A DNA stretch of 64,000 nt. Origin: Sphingomonas sp. GTDB lineage: Bacteria > Pseudomonadota > Alphaproteobacteria > Sphingomonadales > Sphingomonadaceae. Below the pieces are notes generated by a model. That model was not told the origin of the DNA, made no database searches, and was given only the letters and a program-made list of their open reading frames with translations. A program made the translations under genes and the position numbers. Where the stretch lies: positions 186,001 to 250,000 of the forward strand of contig NZ_JANINP010000003.1 in NCBI RefSeq assembly GCF_024508665.1. Direction: 5' to 3'. The number at the start of each line of letters is the position of its first letter. The first letter of the stretch is position 1. This document shows positions 24,815 through 32,882 of the stretch, piece after piece.

Positions 24815-24885
24815 CCCCCGCTTTTGGCGGGGCAATCAGCGATACCGATCGTAGAACCGAGCGCCGCTTGTCGGCGCTCGTTTGC
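24815..24885 (+). terminator. Double-hairpin terminator after the YdeN-like hydrolase
   Basis: Two stems follow the stop codon. The first is CCCCGC-TTTTG-GCGGGG (about 24815-24832). The second is GAGCGCCG-CTTGT-CGGCGCTC (24859-24879), followed by GTTTGCTT. The second has the stem plus T-rich tail expected of an intrinsic terminator. Confidence 0.65.
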
Positions 24886-25142
24886 TTATGCCGAAACTCG
24901 GACCCGGCTCGCGCCGATTGCCGTACATATCCTTAATTAATCGGCAAGCACGATAGATCCAATCCGGTATATATTTACCGTTGTCGAATCATTGACTTCT
25001 AACACGCCTAACGCTTCAATACTGAGGCGAATCGTATCGATGACCGCCGGTAAATTACTTGTAAATCCTATTATTATCTGCCGGAACTATCCGGCGGGTT
25101 ACTGTTACTCGTGCCCATATTTGCTCAATAATGGGGAACATT
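24886..25142. other. A+T-rich promoter region before the beta-protein/phospholipase pair
   Basis: This stretch is visibly richer in A and T than the flanks (for example ATATCCTTAATTAATCGG and TATATATTTACCG near 24930-24980) and encodes nothing I recognise. It probably holds the promoter of the two following genes. A -10-like TATATA lies near 24970. A GGGGAACATT ribosome-binding site ends it at 25142. The compositional shift could also mark an acquired segment. Confidence 0.5.
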
Positions 25143-25649
25143 ATGTCTTCTATTGCAAGAAATACACTGCAGTTTGTCGACAACTCGCGAACATTGATCG
25201 GCGTGACTTATATTTCCGGCTCGGCCGTGGTCACATCGGGGGAGAGCTACACCGATTCCGCTGCGATTGGCGTCAGCGGCAACGTCTGGACGATCACGTT
25301 CGCCGCCGATCGCAAGGGTTCGACCGATGTCGCGACGTCGTTCAACAACGCCAGCGGTGGGGCTGCCTATGTCTTTGCCGCCTCGGGCGGCGGCGGCACG
25401 CCGGGCAAGTTGAACTTCTATTTCACGCTCCAGCTGATCTTCTCCACCGCACAAGGCAATGCGACCGTCTCGCTGAACGCTGGTCAGGGCCATTTCGCGC
25501 TCCGCAACAATTGGTGGCTCGGCGGATCGATCGTGACCAGCAGCGTGCCTTGTCTCACCATCCCGATCGACGGCACGGCCCTGACGCTTGACCTGCCGCT
25601 GTCGGGATCGATCAGCAGCTTCACGTTCGGACCGGGCACGATCGCCTGA
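25143..25649 (+). CDS. Uncharacterised beta-rich protein, paralogous to the N-terminal domain of the next gene
   Basis: A 168-residue protein I cannot name. It is rich in Ser, Thr, Gly and alternating hydrophobic residues, suggesting a beta-sandwich, and has no signal peptide or membrane segment. Landmarks are GNVWTITFAADRKGSTDVAT, AASGGGGTPGKLNFYF, NAGQGHFALRNNWWLGGSIV and LDLPLSGSISSF. Each recurs in the same order in residues about 1-165 of the downstream phospholipase-type protein, so the pair arose by duplication of one domain. The ATG at 25143 has GGGGA six bases upstream; an in-frame ATG at 25131 lies before that site. It is 52 bp from the next gene, probably one operon. Confidence 0.75.
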   Translation: MSSIARNTLQFVDNSRTLIGVTYISGSAVVTSGESYTDSAAIGVSGNVWTITFAADRKGSTDVATSFNNASGGAAYVFAASGGGGTPGKLNFYFTLQLIFSTAQGNATVSLNAGQGHFALRNNWWLGGSIVTSSVPCLTIPIDGTALTLDLPLSGSISSFTFGPGTIA

Positions 25650-25701
25650 ACCGGCGCGCACCGCCACTCGAACAGTTCCCCAGCCAGACAAAGGAATTCG
25701 T

Positions 25702-27729
25702 ATGTCGATTTCCATCAACGTCCTCACGATCACCGACAATTCGGGAACGATCACCTCGATGGCCTATGTCGCCAACTCGGCGAACGTCACATCGGGACAA
25801 GACAGTTCGCCCCCGCCGACCGTCCAGAAGACCGGCAACGTTTTCACGATCACCTTCGCCTGCGACCGCAAGAAGTCCGCCCCGGTGGCGACCGCCTTCA
25901 ACAAAAATTGCAACAATAACAGCCTCAACGCCTACGCCGCGTCAGGCGGCGGGGGCCTGCCCAAGGAGCTCAATTTCTTCTTCCAGCTGGAACTTCAGGT
26001 CACCACCGCCAGCGGATCGGGCAGCGCGATCCTCAACGTCGGTCAGGGCAGCTATGGGCTGAACAACAATTGGTGGCTCGGCGGATCCATCGTCAGCAGC
26101 AGCCAGCCCGGCCTCAATATACCGGTCAACAACGGTGCGTCGAAACTGAACCTGCCGCTCTCGGGCACCAAGAGCAGCTTCGTGGTCGCGGCAGGGACGG
26201 TGAAGCCCTCTTATCCGATCAGCCGCATCTTCGTGCTAATGCTGGAAAACCATTCGTTCGACAACATGTTCGCTTTGTCCGGGATTCCCGGAATTATCGC
26301 AGCGACGACCAGCAACAGCAACAGCTATAACGGCACGACCTATTATGTGGGCGGCGGCGCGCCATCAAGCATGCCGACCGATCCGGGGCACGAATTCCCC
26401 GACGTGGTCGAGCAATTGGGCGGCGCCGGCGCCACGTATCCGGTCAATGGGCCCTACCCTACCATCAACAATTCGGGTTTCGCCGCGAACTATGCCACCA
26501 CCAAAAGCGAGGGGCCGACCCCATCCTCGCACGACATCGGCGACATCATGCTGTGTTTCGATACCGCGACCGATTTGCCGGTGGCCTATCAGCTCGCGAC
26601 CAATTTCGTGCTGTGCGACCAATGGTTTTCGTCGCTGCCGGGACCGACCTGGCCGAACCGCTTCTTTCTCCATGGCGCATCGTCCAACGGCCTCGATCAC
26701 AGCCCGACCGACGGCGAGCTTGCCAAATGGGAGAGCGTCGACGGCTTCACCTATCCGCACGGATCGATTTTCGACGCGCTGAACAATGACGGCGTTTCCT
26801 ACCGGCTCTATCACGATACCAACGGACCGCTTTCCGGGGACATCCCGCAGGTCGCCTCGCTGAAGCACATCCGCCTGACGCAGATGCATTCGGTGAAGAA
26901 CCTGGCGAAGGACCTAGCCGGCGATTATCCATACCAATATACTTTCATCGAGCCCAATTACGGCAACATCGTCAACGGCTCGTACGAAGGCGGATCGTCG
27001 CAGCACCCGATGGATGGCGTCACCGGCGGCGAGGCTCTGATCAAGACCGTCTACGAAGCGATCCGCAACTCGCCATTATGGTATGAGAGCCTGTTGATCA
27101 TCACTTATGACGAGCATGGCGGGTTTTATGACTCGGTGGCGCCCGGCACCGCCCCGCCCCCGAACGACGGCAGTTCGAACACACCCGGAGCGAAGGATAG
27201 CCTGAGCGATTTCGGCTTCACCTTCGACAAATATGGCGTGCGGGTGCCGGCGATCATCGTCTCGCCCTGGGTGCAAGCCGGTGGCGTCGACCACACGCTC
27301 TACGATCACGGTTCCGCGCTCGCCACGATCGAAAAGGTGTTCGGCGTTCTTCCGCTGACCGCGCGCGACAAGGCCGCCAACAGCGTCCTGGGGCTGCTAC
27401 AGAGCAGCCCGCGGACCGATTGCCCGACCAAGCTCGACGACCCTGCGCAGCCTCCCGCCCGCGCTGCCGCAGACTTGGCGGCCGGCGCGGAAGCTCTCGA
27501 CGCCACGGCGCTGATCCCCCAGCGCGACAATCTGCACGGGGTGCTGGCGATCATGCTCAAGACCAAATACGAACTGTCCGACAGGTCCGAAGCGACCAAG
27601 GCGGCGCTCTACGCGGAATTCCGGGCGATCAAGACCCGCGGACGCGCCGCCGCCTATATCGAGGAAGTGATGACGGAGGTCGAAGCGATCAGGGCCGCAC
27701 GCGACGCCGCACCGTCGGACATGAACTGA
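25702..27729 (+). CDS. Phospholipase C/acid phosphatase-type phosphoesterase with N-terminal beta domain
   Basis: A 675-residue two-domain protein. Residues about 1-165 repeat the upstream small protein (GNVFTITFACDRKKSAPVAT, NVGQGSYGLNNNWWLGGSIV). From about residue 172 a phosphoesterase domain of the phospholipase C/AcpA type (PF04185) begins: FVLMLENHSFDNMF with E182-N183 and D187 as metal/catalytic residues, DQWFSSLPGPTWPNRFFLHGA, TYDEHGGFYDSV and RVPAIIVSPWV-x5-DHTLYDHGS. The start is ATG at 25702, with AAGGA upstream. No Sec or Tat signal is visible, unusual for an enzyme class that is normally exported. It converges on dxs across a shared hairpin. Confidence 0.85.
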   Translation: MSISINVLTITDNSGTITSMAYVANSANVTSGQDSSPPPTVQKTGNVFTITFACDRKKSAPVATAFNKNCNNNSLNAYAASGGGGLPKELNFFFQLELQVTTASGSGSAILNVGQGSYGLNNNWWLGGSIVSSSQPGLNIPVNNGASKLNLPLSGTKSSFVVAAGTVKPSYPISRIFVLMLENHSFDNMFALSGIPGIIAATTSNSNSYNGTTYYVGGGAPSSMPTDPGHEFPDVVEQLGGAGATYPVNGPYPTINNSGFAANYATTKSEGPTPSSHDIGDIMLCFDTATDLPVAYQLATNFVLCDQWFSSLPGPTWPNRFFLHGASSNGLDHSPTDGELAKWESVDGFTYPHGSIFDALNNDGVSYRLYHDTNGPLSGDIPQVASLKHIRLTQMHSVKNLAKDLAGDYPYQYTFIEPNYGNIVNGSYEGGSSQHPMDGVTGGEALIKTVYEAIRNSPLWYESLLIITYDEHGGFYDSVAPGTAPPPNDGSSNTPGAKDSLSDFGFTFDKYGVRVPAIIVSPWVQAGGVDHTLYDHGSALATIEKVFGVLPLTARDKAANSVLGLLQSSPRTDCPTKLDDPAQPPARAAADLAAGAEALDATALIPQRDNLHGVLAIMLKTKYELSDRSEATKAALYAEFRAIKTRGRAAAYIEEVMTEVEAIRAARDAAPSDMN

Positions 27730-27738
27730 ACCGGCAAT

Positions 27739-27762
27739 GCCCCCTCTCCGCCGGGAGGGGGC
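27739..27762. terminator. Bidirectional hairpin between phospholipase-type gene and dxs
   Basis: GCCCCCTC and GAGGGGGC pair across an 8-base loop in the 42-bp gap between two convergent genes. The symmetry lets it serve both transcripts, though there is no strong T-tract. Confidence 0.6.
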
Positions 27763-27771
27763 TGCCTAACG

Positions 27772-29697
27772 TCAGGCTCTCGCGCCGTCCGCTAAATTCG
27801 CGTCATTATAACGCAGTGCCTTGAGCACGGTGTCGACGATGGCGTCGGCATCGAGCCCGGCCTGGGCATATTGGACTTCGGGCTTGTCCTGGTCCTGGAA
27901 GATGTCGGGCAGGCGCATCGTCCTGAGCTTCAGCCCGGCATCGATCAGTCCGGTGTCGCTGGCAAGCGTCAGGACATGCGCGCCCAGCCCGCCGACCGCG
28001 CCTTCCTCGATCGTCACCGCGACCTCGTGGGTGGTGAGCAGGCGGCGGATCAGTTCCTCGTCGAGCGGCTTGGCGAAGCGCAGGTCGGCGACCGTCGCCG
28101 ACAGCCCCTTGGCATCGAGCGCATCGGCGGCCTTGAGTGCTTCCTGAAGGCGCGTGCCGAGCGACAGGATCGCGACCTTCTTGCCTTCGCGCACGATCCG
28201 GCCCCTACCGATCTCGAGCCGCTGGGGCGTCTCGGGCAGCGCCACCCCAACCCCGTTGCCGCGCGGATAGCGCACGGCGATCGGTCCACTGTCGTGAAGT
28301 GCTGCGGTATGCGTCATATGCACCAGCTCGGCCTCGTCGGCCGCTGCCATCACCACGAAATTGGGGAGCGTCGCGAGATAGGTGACGTCGAAGCTGCCGG
28401 CATGGGTCGCGCCGTCGGCACCGACCAGGCCGGCACGGTCGATCGCGAAGCGCACCGGCAGGTTCTGGATCGCGACGTCGTGGACGACCTGGTCATAGGC
28501 GCGCTGCAGGAAGGTCGAATAGATCGCGCAGAATGGCCGCATGCCTTGCGCGGCGAGCCCCGCGGCGAACGTCACCGCATGCTGCTCGGCAATCCCGACA
28601 TCGAACGTCCGCTCGGGGAACGCCTTGGCGAAGCGGTCGACGCCGGTGCCAGAGGGCATGGCGGCAGTGATCGCGACGATGGTCGGATCGCGCTGCGCAT
28701 CCTTGATCAGCTGGTCGGCGAACACGTTCTGATAGGCAGGCGGCCCCGGCGGCGCCTTGGCCTGCGCGCCGGTGATGACGTCGAACTTCTGCACGCCATG
28801 ATATTTGTCCGCGGCCGCTTCCGCCGGACCATAGCCCTTGCCCTTCTTGGTCACGACATGGACCAGGATCGGACCGTGCTCGCTGTCGCGGACATTCTCC
28901 AGGACCGGAATCAGATGGTCGAGATTGTGGCCGTCGATCGGCCCGACATAATAGAAGCCCAGTTCCTCGAACAACGTGCCTCCGGTCACCCAGCCGCGGG
29001 TCAGCTCCTCGGCCTTTTGCGCGGCATCGTGCACCCGGCGCGAGACCTTGGCAGTGATCCGCTTGGCAAGGCTCCTCAGGCCCAAATACTCGCTCGAACT
29101 GACCATCCGTGCGAGATAAGCTGAAAGCCCGCCGACCGGCGGCGCGATCGACATATCATTGTCGTTGAGGATGACCACCAGCCGGTTACCGGCGGCTTCG
29201 GCATTGTTCATCGCCTCATAGGCCATGCCCGCCGACATCGCGCCGTCGCCGATCACCGCGATCGCCTTGCCGGGCCTCCCCGCCAACTTGTTGGCAATGG
29301 CAAAGCCCAGCGCCGCCGAGATCGAGGTCGAGCTATGCGCAGCGCCGAACGGATCGTACTCGCTCTCCGAGCGCTTGGTGAAACCCGATAGCCCTCCCCC
29401 CTGGCGCAAAGTGCGGATGCGGTCGCGCCGCCCGGTCAGGATCTTGTGCGGATAGCATTGATGCCCGACGTCCCAGATCAGCCGGTCATGAGGCGTGTCG
29501 AACACATAATGGATCGCCGTCGTCAGCTCGACCACCCCCAGCCCCGAGCCCAAATGGCCCCCGGTCGTCCCCACCGCGGATATCGTCTCCGCCCGCAACT
29601 CGTCCGCCAACTGCCGCAATTGCTCCGGCGCAAGTCCGCGAAGATCCGCCGGCGTCGAAACGGTGTCGAGCAACGGGGTCGAAGGTAAATCAGCCAT
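27772..29697 (-). CDS. dxs: 1-deoxy-D-xylulose-5-phosphate synthase
   Basis: The first enzyme of the MEP isoprenoid pathway, condensing pyruvate and glyceraldehyde-3-phosphate with thiamine diphosphate. It is 641 residues, a full length. N-terminal motifs are [16 protein letters not shown] and [19 protein letters not shown]. The TPP loop reads [19 protein letters not shown]. The pyrimidine-binding part has [18 protein letters not shown], and the C-terminal transketolase domain contains [14 protein letters not shown] [13 protein letters not shown]. It is the source of carotenoid and ubiquinone precursors. It appears separate from its upstream neighbours, which are 44 bp away. Confidence 0.97.
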   Translation of the reverse strand: MADLPSTPLLDTVSTPADLRGLAPEQLRQLADELRAETISAVGTTGGHLGSGLGVVELTTAIHYVFDTPHDRLIWDVGHQCYPHKILTGRRDRIRTLRQGGGLSGFTKRSESEYDPFGAAHSSTSISAALGFAIANKLAGRPGKAIAVIGDGAMSAGMAYEAMNNAEAAGNRLVVILNDNDMSIAPPVGGLSAYLARMVSSSEYLGLRSLAKRITAKVSRRVHDAAQKAEELTRGWVTGGTLFEELGFYYVGPIDGHNLDHLIPVLENVRDSEHGPILVHVVTKKGKGYGPAEAAADKYHGVQKFDVITGAQAKAPPGPPAYQNVFADQLIKDAQRDPTIVAITAAMPSGTGVDRFAKAFPERTFDVGIAEQHAVTFAAGLAAQGMRPFCAIYSTFLQRAYDQVVHDVAIQNLPVRFAIDRAGLVGADGATHAGSFDVTYLATLPNFVVMAAADEAELVHMTHTAALHDSGPIAVRYPRGNGVGVALPETPQRLEIGRGRIVREGKKVAILSLGTRLQEALKAADALDAKGLSATVADLRFAKPLDEELIRRLLTTHEVAVTIEEGAVGGLGAHVLTLASDTGLIDAGLKLRTMRLPDIFQDQDKPEVQYAQAGLDADAIVDTVLKALRYNDANLADGARA

Positions 29698-29741
29698 CCG
29701 ACCGCTTTACCGCAGCGCCATGCGGCTGTCGATTGATCGGG

Positions 29742-30251
29742 TTACCTCAGCCATTTGATCATCGCGGGATATTGCTCGCCGTCCTCGCCGCTCCGCCGCG
29801 CCAGCCCGTAATATTGCAGTATTGGCAGGCCAATATAATTGCCTCCGGCGAAGGTTTCCTGAAGCCATTCGCCCTCTCCGCGATAGGCGTCGGGATGGAA
29901 GGCTATGCGCGGATCGAGTCCGGCGGCGATAGCCGCCGCCCAGGACCATGCGATTGCTCCCATCTCGTCACCCTGCGCCATCGGCGCAACGCCAAAATCG
30001 CTGACCGTCGAGCGAAGCGCTGGATCGGTCATCGCGATATGCCCCGCCTCGTGGAGCAGGTCGCCCGGCCGCTCAAGCCGCGCCGGATCGTAGATGATCG
30101 TCCCGTCACGCACGGTCATAGCCGGCAGCACCGTATTCCCGGCCAACGCCTCTTCTGCGGTCGGGATTCCGATACTGTCCAGGAACGCGACGATCGTTAC
30201 GATCTGTGCGGCAACGATCGGTGATCCCGCCTCCCCGTTCAGCGTAGCCAT
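29742..30251 (-). CDS. Uncharacterised HEAGH protein (tandem copy 2)
   Basis: A 169-residue soluble protein I cannot assign to a named family. It contains LLHEAGHIAMTDP (about 65-77), the HExxH zinc-metallopeptidase signature. GDEMGAIAWSWAAA about 25 residues later could provide a third ligand (Glu), as in gluzincins. No signal peptide. It shares most of its length with the gene directly upstream (YDPARLERPGDLLHEAGHIA versus YDPDRLRWPGDLLHEAGHIA, and the same YPAMIKWLR end), so the pair is a tandem duplication. Its start overlaps the upstream stop by 13 bp. Peptidase activity is unproven. Confidence 0.75.
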   Translation of the reverse strand: MATLNGEAGSPIVAAQIVTIVAFLDSIGIPTAEEALAGNTVLPAMTVRDGTIIYDPARLERPGDLLHEAGHIAMTDPALRSTVSDFGVAPMAQGDEMGAIAWSWAAAIAAGLDPRIAFHPDAYRGEGEWLQETFAGGNYIGLPILQYYGLARRSGEDGEQYPAMIKWLR

Positions 30252-30709
30252 TTGATCATCGCCGGATAGGGTTCGCCTTCATCGCGCGAGAAGCGTGCCA
30301 GCCCATAATATTGCAGCATCGGCACGCCGATATACCCTCCGGTCGCAAAGGTTTCGGCAAGCCATTGGCCGTCGCCGCGATAGCCGTGATCATGGAATAC
30401 GACGCGGGGATCGACGCCTGCTGCCAGCGCCGCTGCGTAGGACCAAGCGATCGCCGCCATCTCGTCGCCGCCGTCGCTGGCGAACTCGCTGACCGTTGCC
30501 CGAATCGCGGCATCGGTGACCGCGATATGTCCCGCTTCATGAAGCAGGTCGCCCGGCCATCGCAGGCGGTCGGGGTCATAGAGCAGCCGTCCATCGCGCA
30601 CCTCGATAGCAGGCAAAAAACCGTCCGCCGAAAGCGGAGCGGCGTCGACCGGAATCCCGATGTTCTGGAGAAAAGCGAGTATCGGCGTGAGGGATTCGGC
30701 ATCATCCAT
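30239..30709 (-). CDS. Uncharacterised HEAGH protein (tandem copy 1)
   Basis: A 156-residue paralogue of the downstream gene with the same layout. There is an N-terminal helix (LTPILAFLQNIGIPVDA), then RDGRLLYDPDRLRWPGDLL, the HExxH motif in HEAGHIAVTDAAIR, GGDEMAAIAWSYAAALAAGVDP and the terminal ARFSRDEGEPYPAMIKWLR. Both copies keep the HEAGH and EM-x-AIAW segments, so both are probably functional. The motif suggests a small intracellular zinc protein; the substrate, and even catalysis, remain open. Divergent from the GbsR/MarR-type regulator. Confidence 0.75.
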   Translation of the reverse strand: MDDAESLTPILAFLQNIGIPVDAAPLSADGFLPAIEVRDGRLLYDPDRLRWPGDLLHEAGHIAVTDAAIRATVSEFASDGGDEMAAIAWSYAAALAAGVDPRVVFHDHGYRGDGQWLAETFATGGYIGVPMLQYYGLARFSRDEGEPYPAMIKWLR

Positions 30710-30762
30710 ATCGCCGGACGATAATCAGCCCGACAGTTGACGCCAACCCGTTTTTGTCACAT

Positions 30763-30782
30763 ATTTCTGTCATGACAGAAAT
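30763..30782. promoter_or_regulatory. Perfect 20-bp palindrome over the regulator start codon
   Basis: ATTTCTGTCATGACAGAAAT is a perfect inverted repeat with no spacer. The ATG of the following MarR/GbsR-type gene (30772-30774) lies at its centre. Position and length are those expected of an autoregulatory operator for a dimeric winged-helix protein; binding there would block transcription of the whole operon. Confidence 0.7.
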
Positions 30783-31338
30783 TACCGATGAGTCGGACCA
30801 ACTTCCACCTGCAGTGCTCCAGTTCGTGCTGCATTGGGGAGAAATGGGCGGGCAATGGGGCGTCAACCGCTCGGTCGCGCAAATCCACGCTCTGCTCTAC
30901 CTGAGCGAACGGCCGCTGCACGCAGAAGAGATCAGCGACATGCTGCGCATCGCGCGATCCAACACCTCCAACTCGCTCAAGGAATTGATGGGCTGGAAGC
31001 TGATCCGCCGCGTGCCGGTGATGGGCGACCGCCGCGATCATTACGAGGCGGAAGTCGATCTGTGGCAGATGCTGACCCGCATCGCCCAGGGCCGCAAGGA
31101 GCGCGAGATCGACCCGGCGGTCGCGGCGCTCAAAACCTGCGCCGACACGGCGGCGCGAGACCCCAGGATCGGCCGCATCGCCCGCCAGCGGATCGACGAC
31201 ATGCGCGACTTCGTGATGACGATCGACGATTGGTACCAGCAGATGATCGAGGTCCCGCCGAGCCGGCTGATGATGCTGATCGGCATGGGCAAGCGCGTCC
31301 TAGCTTTCCTGCCCAAGGTGAAAGCCAAGAACACCTGA
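30772..31338 (+). CDS. GbsR/MarR-type transcriptional regulator
   Basis: A 188-residue winged-helix regulator of the GbsR-like branch of the MarR superfamily. It has FVLHWGEMGGQWGVNRSVAQIHALLYLSERPLHAEEISDMLRIARSNTSNSLKELMGWKLIRRVPVMGDRRDHYEAE-type sequence (helix-turn-helix about residues 48-75, wing following). The ATG at 30772 sits inside a 20-bp palindrome. It is followed after 13 bp by a DUF4166 gene and three more overlapping genes on the same strand, so it very likely controls this operon and itself. The ligand is unknown. Confidence 0.87.
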   Translation: MTEITDESDQLPPAVLQFVLHWGEMGGQWGVNRSVAQIHALLYLSERPLHAEEISDMLRIARSNTSNSLKELMGWKLIRRVPVMGDRRDHYEAEVDLWQMLTRIAQGRKEREIDPAVAALKTCADTAARDPRIGRIARQRIDDMRDFVMTIDDWYQQMIEVPPSRLMMLIGMGKRVLAFLPKVKAKNT

Positions 31339-31351
31339 CAGCGGGAGACGA

Positions 31352-32041
31352 ATGATGGCCACGCTGGCGAACGAGTTCACCGGAACACGATATGCCGGAT
31401 GGCGGCGCAGCATCGCCGCGCCGCAACCCGTCGGAACCAGCCAATTCGCCGCCCTCCTGCCGGCGGGACAATGGGCAAGACTACCCGTCACGGTGCGCCA
31501 CCGGTTCGAACGCAAGGCGTTGGCCGGTGCCGCGATCACCTATGCCGGGGAAGTCGTCGAATGCCGGATAGCCATAACCGGCTGGCTATTGGCGCAAGCT
31601 GCGCGCCTGATCGGCGCGCCGCTGCCGCTGGGGCGCGATACCGGCGTTCCCGCGACCGTATGCATCACCGAGGATCGCGCCGGTCAGGGCCAATATTGGA
31701 GCCGCATTTACGGCCGTGCGCAGGGGTTTCCTCAGGTCATCCAGAGCGCCAAGCGTTTCTCCGGTCCGACCGGGCTGGAAGAGTATCTTGGTCACGGTAT
31801 CGGCATCGCGTTGCGGCTCACGACCGACGACAACGCACTGCTGTTCGTCGGCGATCATTATTTCCTGCGCCTGTTCGGCGTGCGGCTGCGCTGGCCGCGT
31901 TGGCTGGCGCCGGGACAATTGGTGATCCGGCATCAGGATATCGGCGGCGGACGGTTCGTGTTCGCGCTCGACCTCGTCCATCCGTGGTTCGGCGAACTGC
32001 TCCATCAGGTCGCGTTGTTCACGGATCCGGTCGAGCCGTGA
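31352..32041 (+). CDS. DUF4166-domain protein
   Basis: A 229-residue protein with the DUF4166 pattern: FAALLPAGQWARLPVTVRHRFERKAL at about 33-57, then RLIGAPLPLGRDTGVPATVCI, GQYWSRIYGRAQGFPQVIQSAKRF and FLRLFGVRLRWPRWLAPGQLVIRHQDIGGGRFVFAL-type sequence. Function of the domain is not established. A second DUF4166 domain forms the C-terminal third of the saccharopine-dehydrogenase-like protein two genes downstream. A GGGAG ribosome-binding site precedes the first of two adjacent ATGs. Its TGA overlaps the GTG start of the next gene. Confidence 0.82.
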   Translation: MMATLANEFTGTRYAGWRRSIAAPQPVGTSQFAALLPAGQWARLPVTVRHRFERKALAGAAITYAGEVVECRIAITGWLLAQAARLIGAPLPLGRDTGVPATVCITEDRAGQGQYWSRIYGRAQGFPQVIQSAKRFSGPTGLEEYLGHGIGIALRLTTDDNALLFVGDHYFLRLFGVRLRWPRWLAPGQLVIRHQDIGGGRFVFALDLVHPWFGELLHQVALFTDPVEP

Positions 32042-32439
32042 GCGAGGTTCGCCCGATCATCGTGTTCGACGCCGAATGCCTGCTATGCTCGGCCAACGCG
32101 CAATTCGTGCTCGACCACGACCGGCAAGGCCGCTTCCTGCTCGCCTCGATGCAGGGCGAAGCGGGCAGCGCGCTCTATCGCCGGTTCGGGATCGATCAGG
32201 CCAATCCCGACACACTGATCGTCGTCGAGGGCAACCGCGCCCGGCGCGACAGCGATGCGATACTGGCGATCTGGGCAGGACTCGGCTGGCCGTGGCGCGC
32301 GGCGACGGCGTTCCGCCTGGTGCCACGCGCATTGCTCGACCCCGTCTATCGCTGGGTTGCGCGCCATCGTTACTGGCTGTTCGGCCCCCGCGACACCTGC
32401 TGGCTACCCGGCCCCGCCTTCCGGGACCGTTTGCTGTGA
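32038..32439 (+). CDS. DCC-family (DUF393) thiol-disulfide oxidoreductase-like protein
   Basis: A 133-residue protein of the DCC/DUF393 family, a thioredoxin-like group named after its N-terminal D-x-x-C-x-x-C. Here it reads IIVFDAECLLCSANAQFVL. Further family features are FLLASMQGEAG, the strand LIVVEGNRARRDSDAIL and the C-terminal WVARHRYWLFGPRDTCWLPGP. The GTG start at 32038 overlaps the upstream stop (GTGA), which is why it is preferred over longer in-frame extensions inside the DUF4166 gene. The physiological partner of these proteins is not known. Confidence 0.85.
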   Translation: MSEVRPIIVFDAECLLCSANAQFVLDHDRQGRFLLASMQGEAGSALYRRFGIDQANPDTLIVVEGNRARRDSDAILAIWAGLGWPWRAATAFRLVPRALLDPVYRWVARHRYWLFGPRDTCWLPGPAFRDRLL

Positions 32440-32882
32440 GCCGCCCTCCCGTCACCGGGCCCGGGCCGGGCATGGGCCTGCTTGCGTCGGGAGTGATCGC
32501 CGCGGTGACCGGCGGCGTAGTCGCCGCGACGCTGGTTTGCTGGGGCGACAGCCGGGTCGATATCACCACTTATGCGGGGATGGTGTTCTTTTCGGTCCTG
32601 ATCGCGCTCTTCCTTGGCGGTCTTGCAGCCCCTCCGCTCGCCAAATGGACTATTGGCGGCGGATCGGTGAGCTGGGTAAATTCGGCAATTACGTCGACAC
32701 TCACTGCCGCGCTCCCGGCGACGCTATTTGTCTTGGTCCGCGCACCCTTCATCAACTGGGGCGATGAGTCTTTCCCCATCGCCGACACGCTGAACGGGCT
32801 ATCGATGCTCGCACTGTCCGGCGCGGGGGCAGGCCTGGTTTTCCGCGCCCTATACGGGGCGCGCCCGATCGAACCGCGATGA
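32436..32882 (+). CDS. Small hypothetical membrane protein in the DUF4166 operon
   Basis: A 148-residue protein without a family I recognise. Hydropathy by eye gives four likely membrane segments: GMGLLASGVIAAVTGGVVAATLV, MVFFSVLIALFLGGLAAPPL, NSAITSTLTAALPATLFVLV and LNGLSMLALSGAGAGLVF. It starts with GTG at 32436 overlapping the DCC stop (GTGA), and its stop overlaps the next ATG (ATGA), so it is translated as part of the operon. A Met at 32472 is an alternative start. It may anchor or accompany the neighbouring enzymes. Confidence 0.72.
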   Translation: MSRPPVTGPGPGMGLLASGVIAAVTGGVVAATLVCWGDSRVDITTYAGMVFFSVLIALFLGGLAAPPLAKWTIGGGSVSWVNSAITSTLTAALPATLFVLVRAPFINWGDESFPIADTLNGLSMLALSGAGAGLVFRALYGARPIEPR

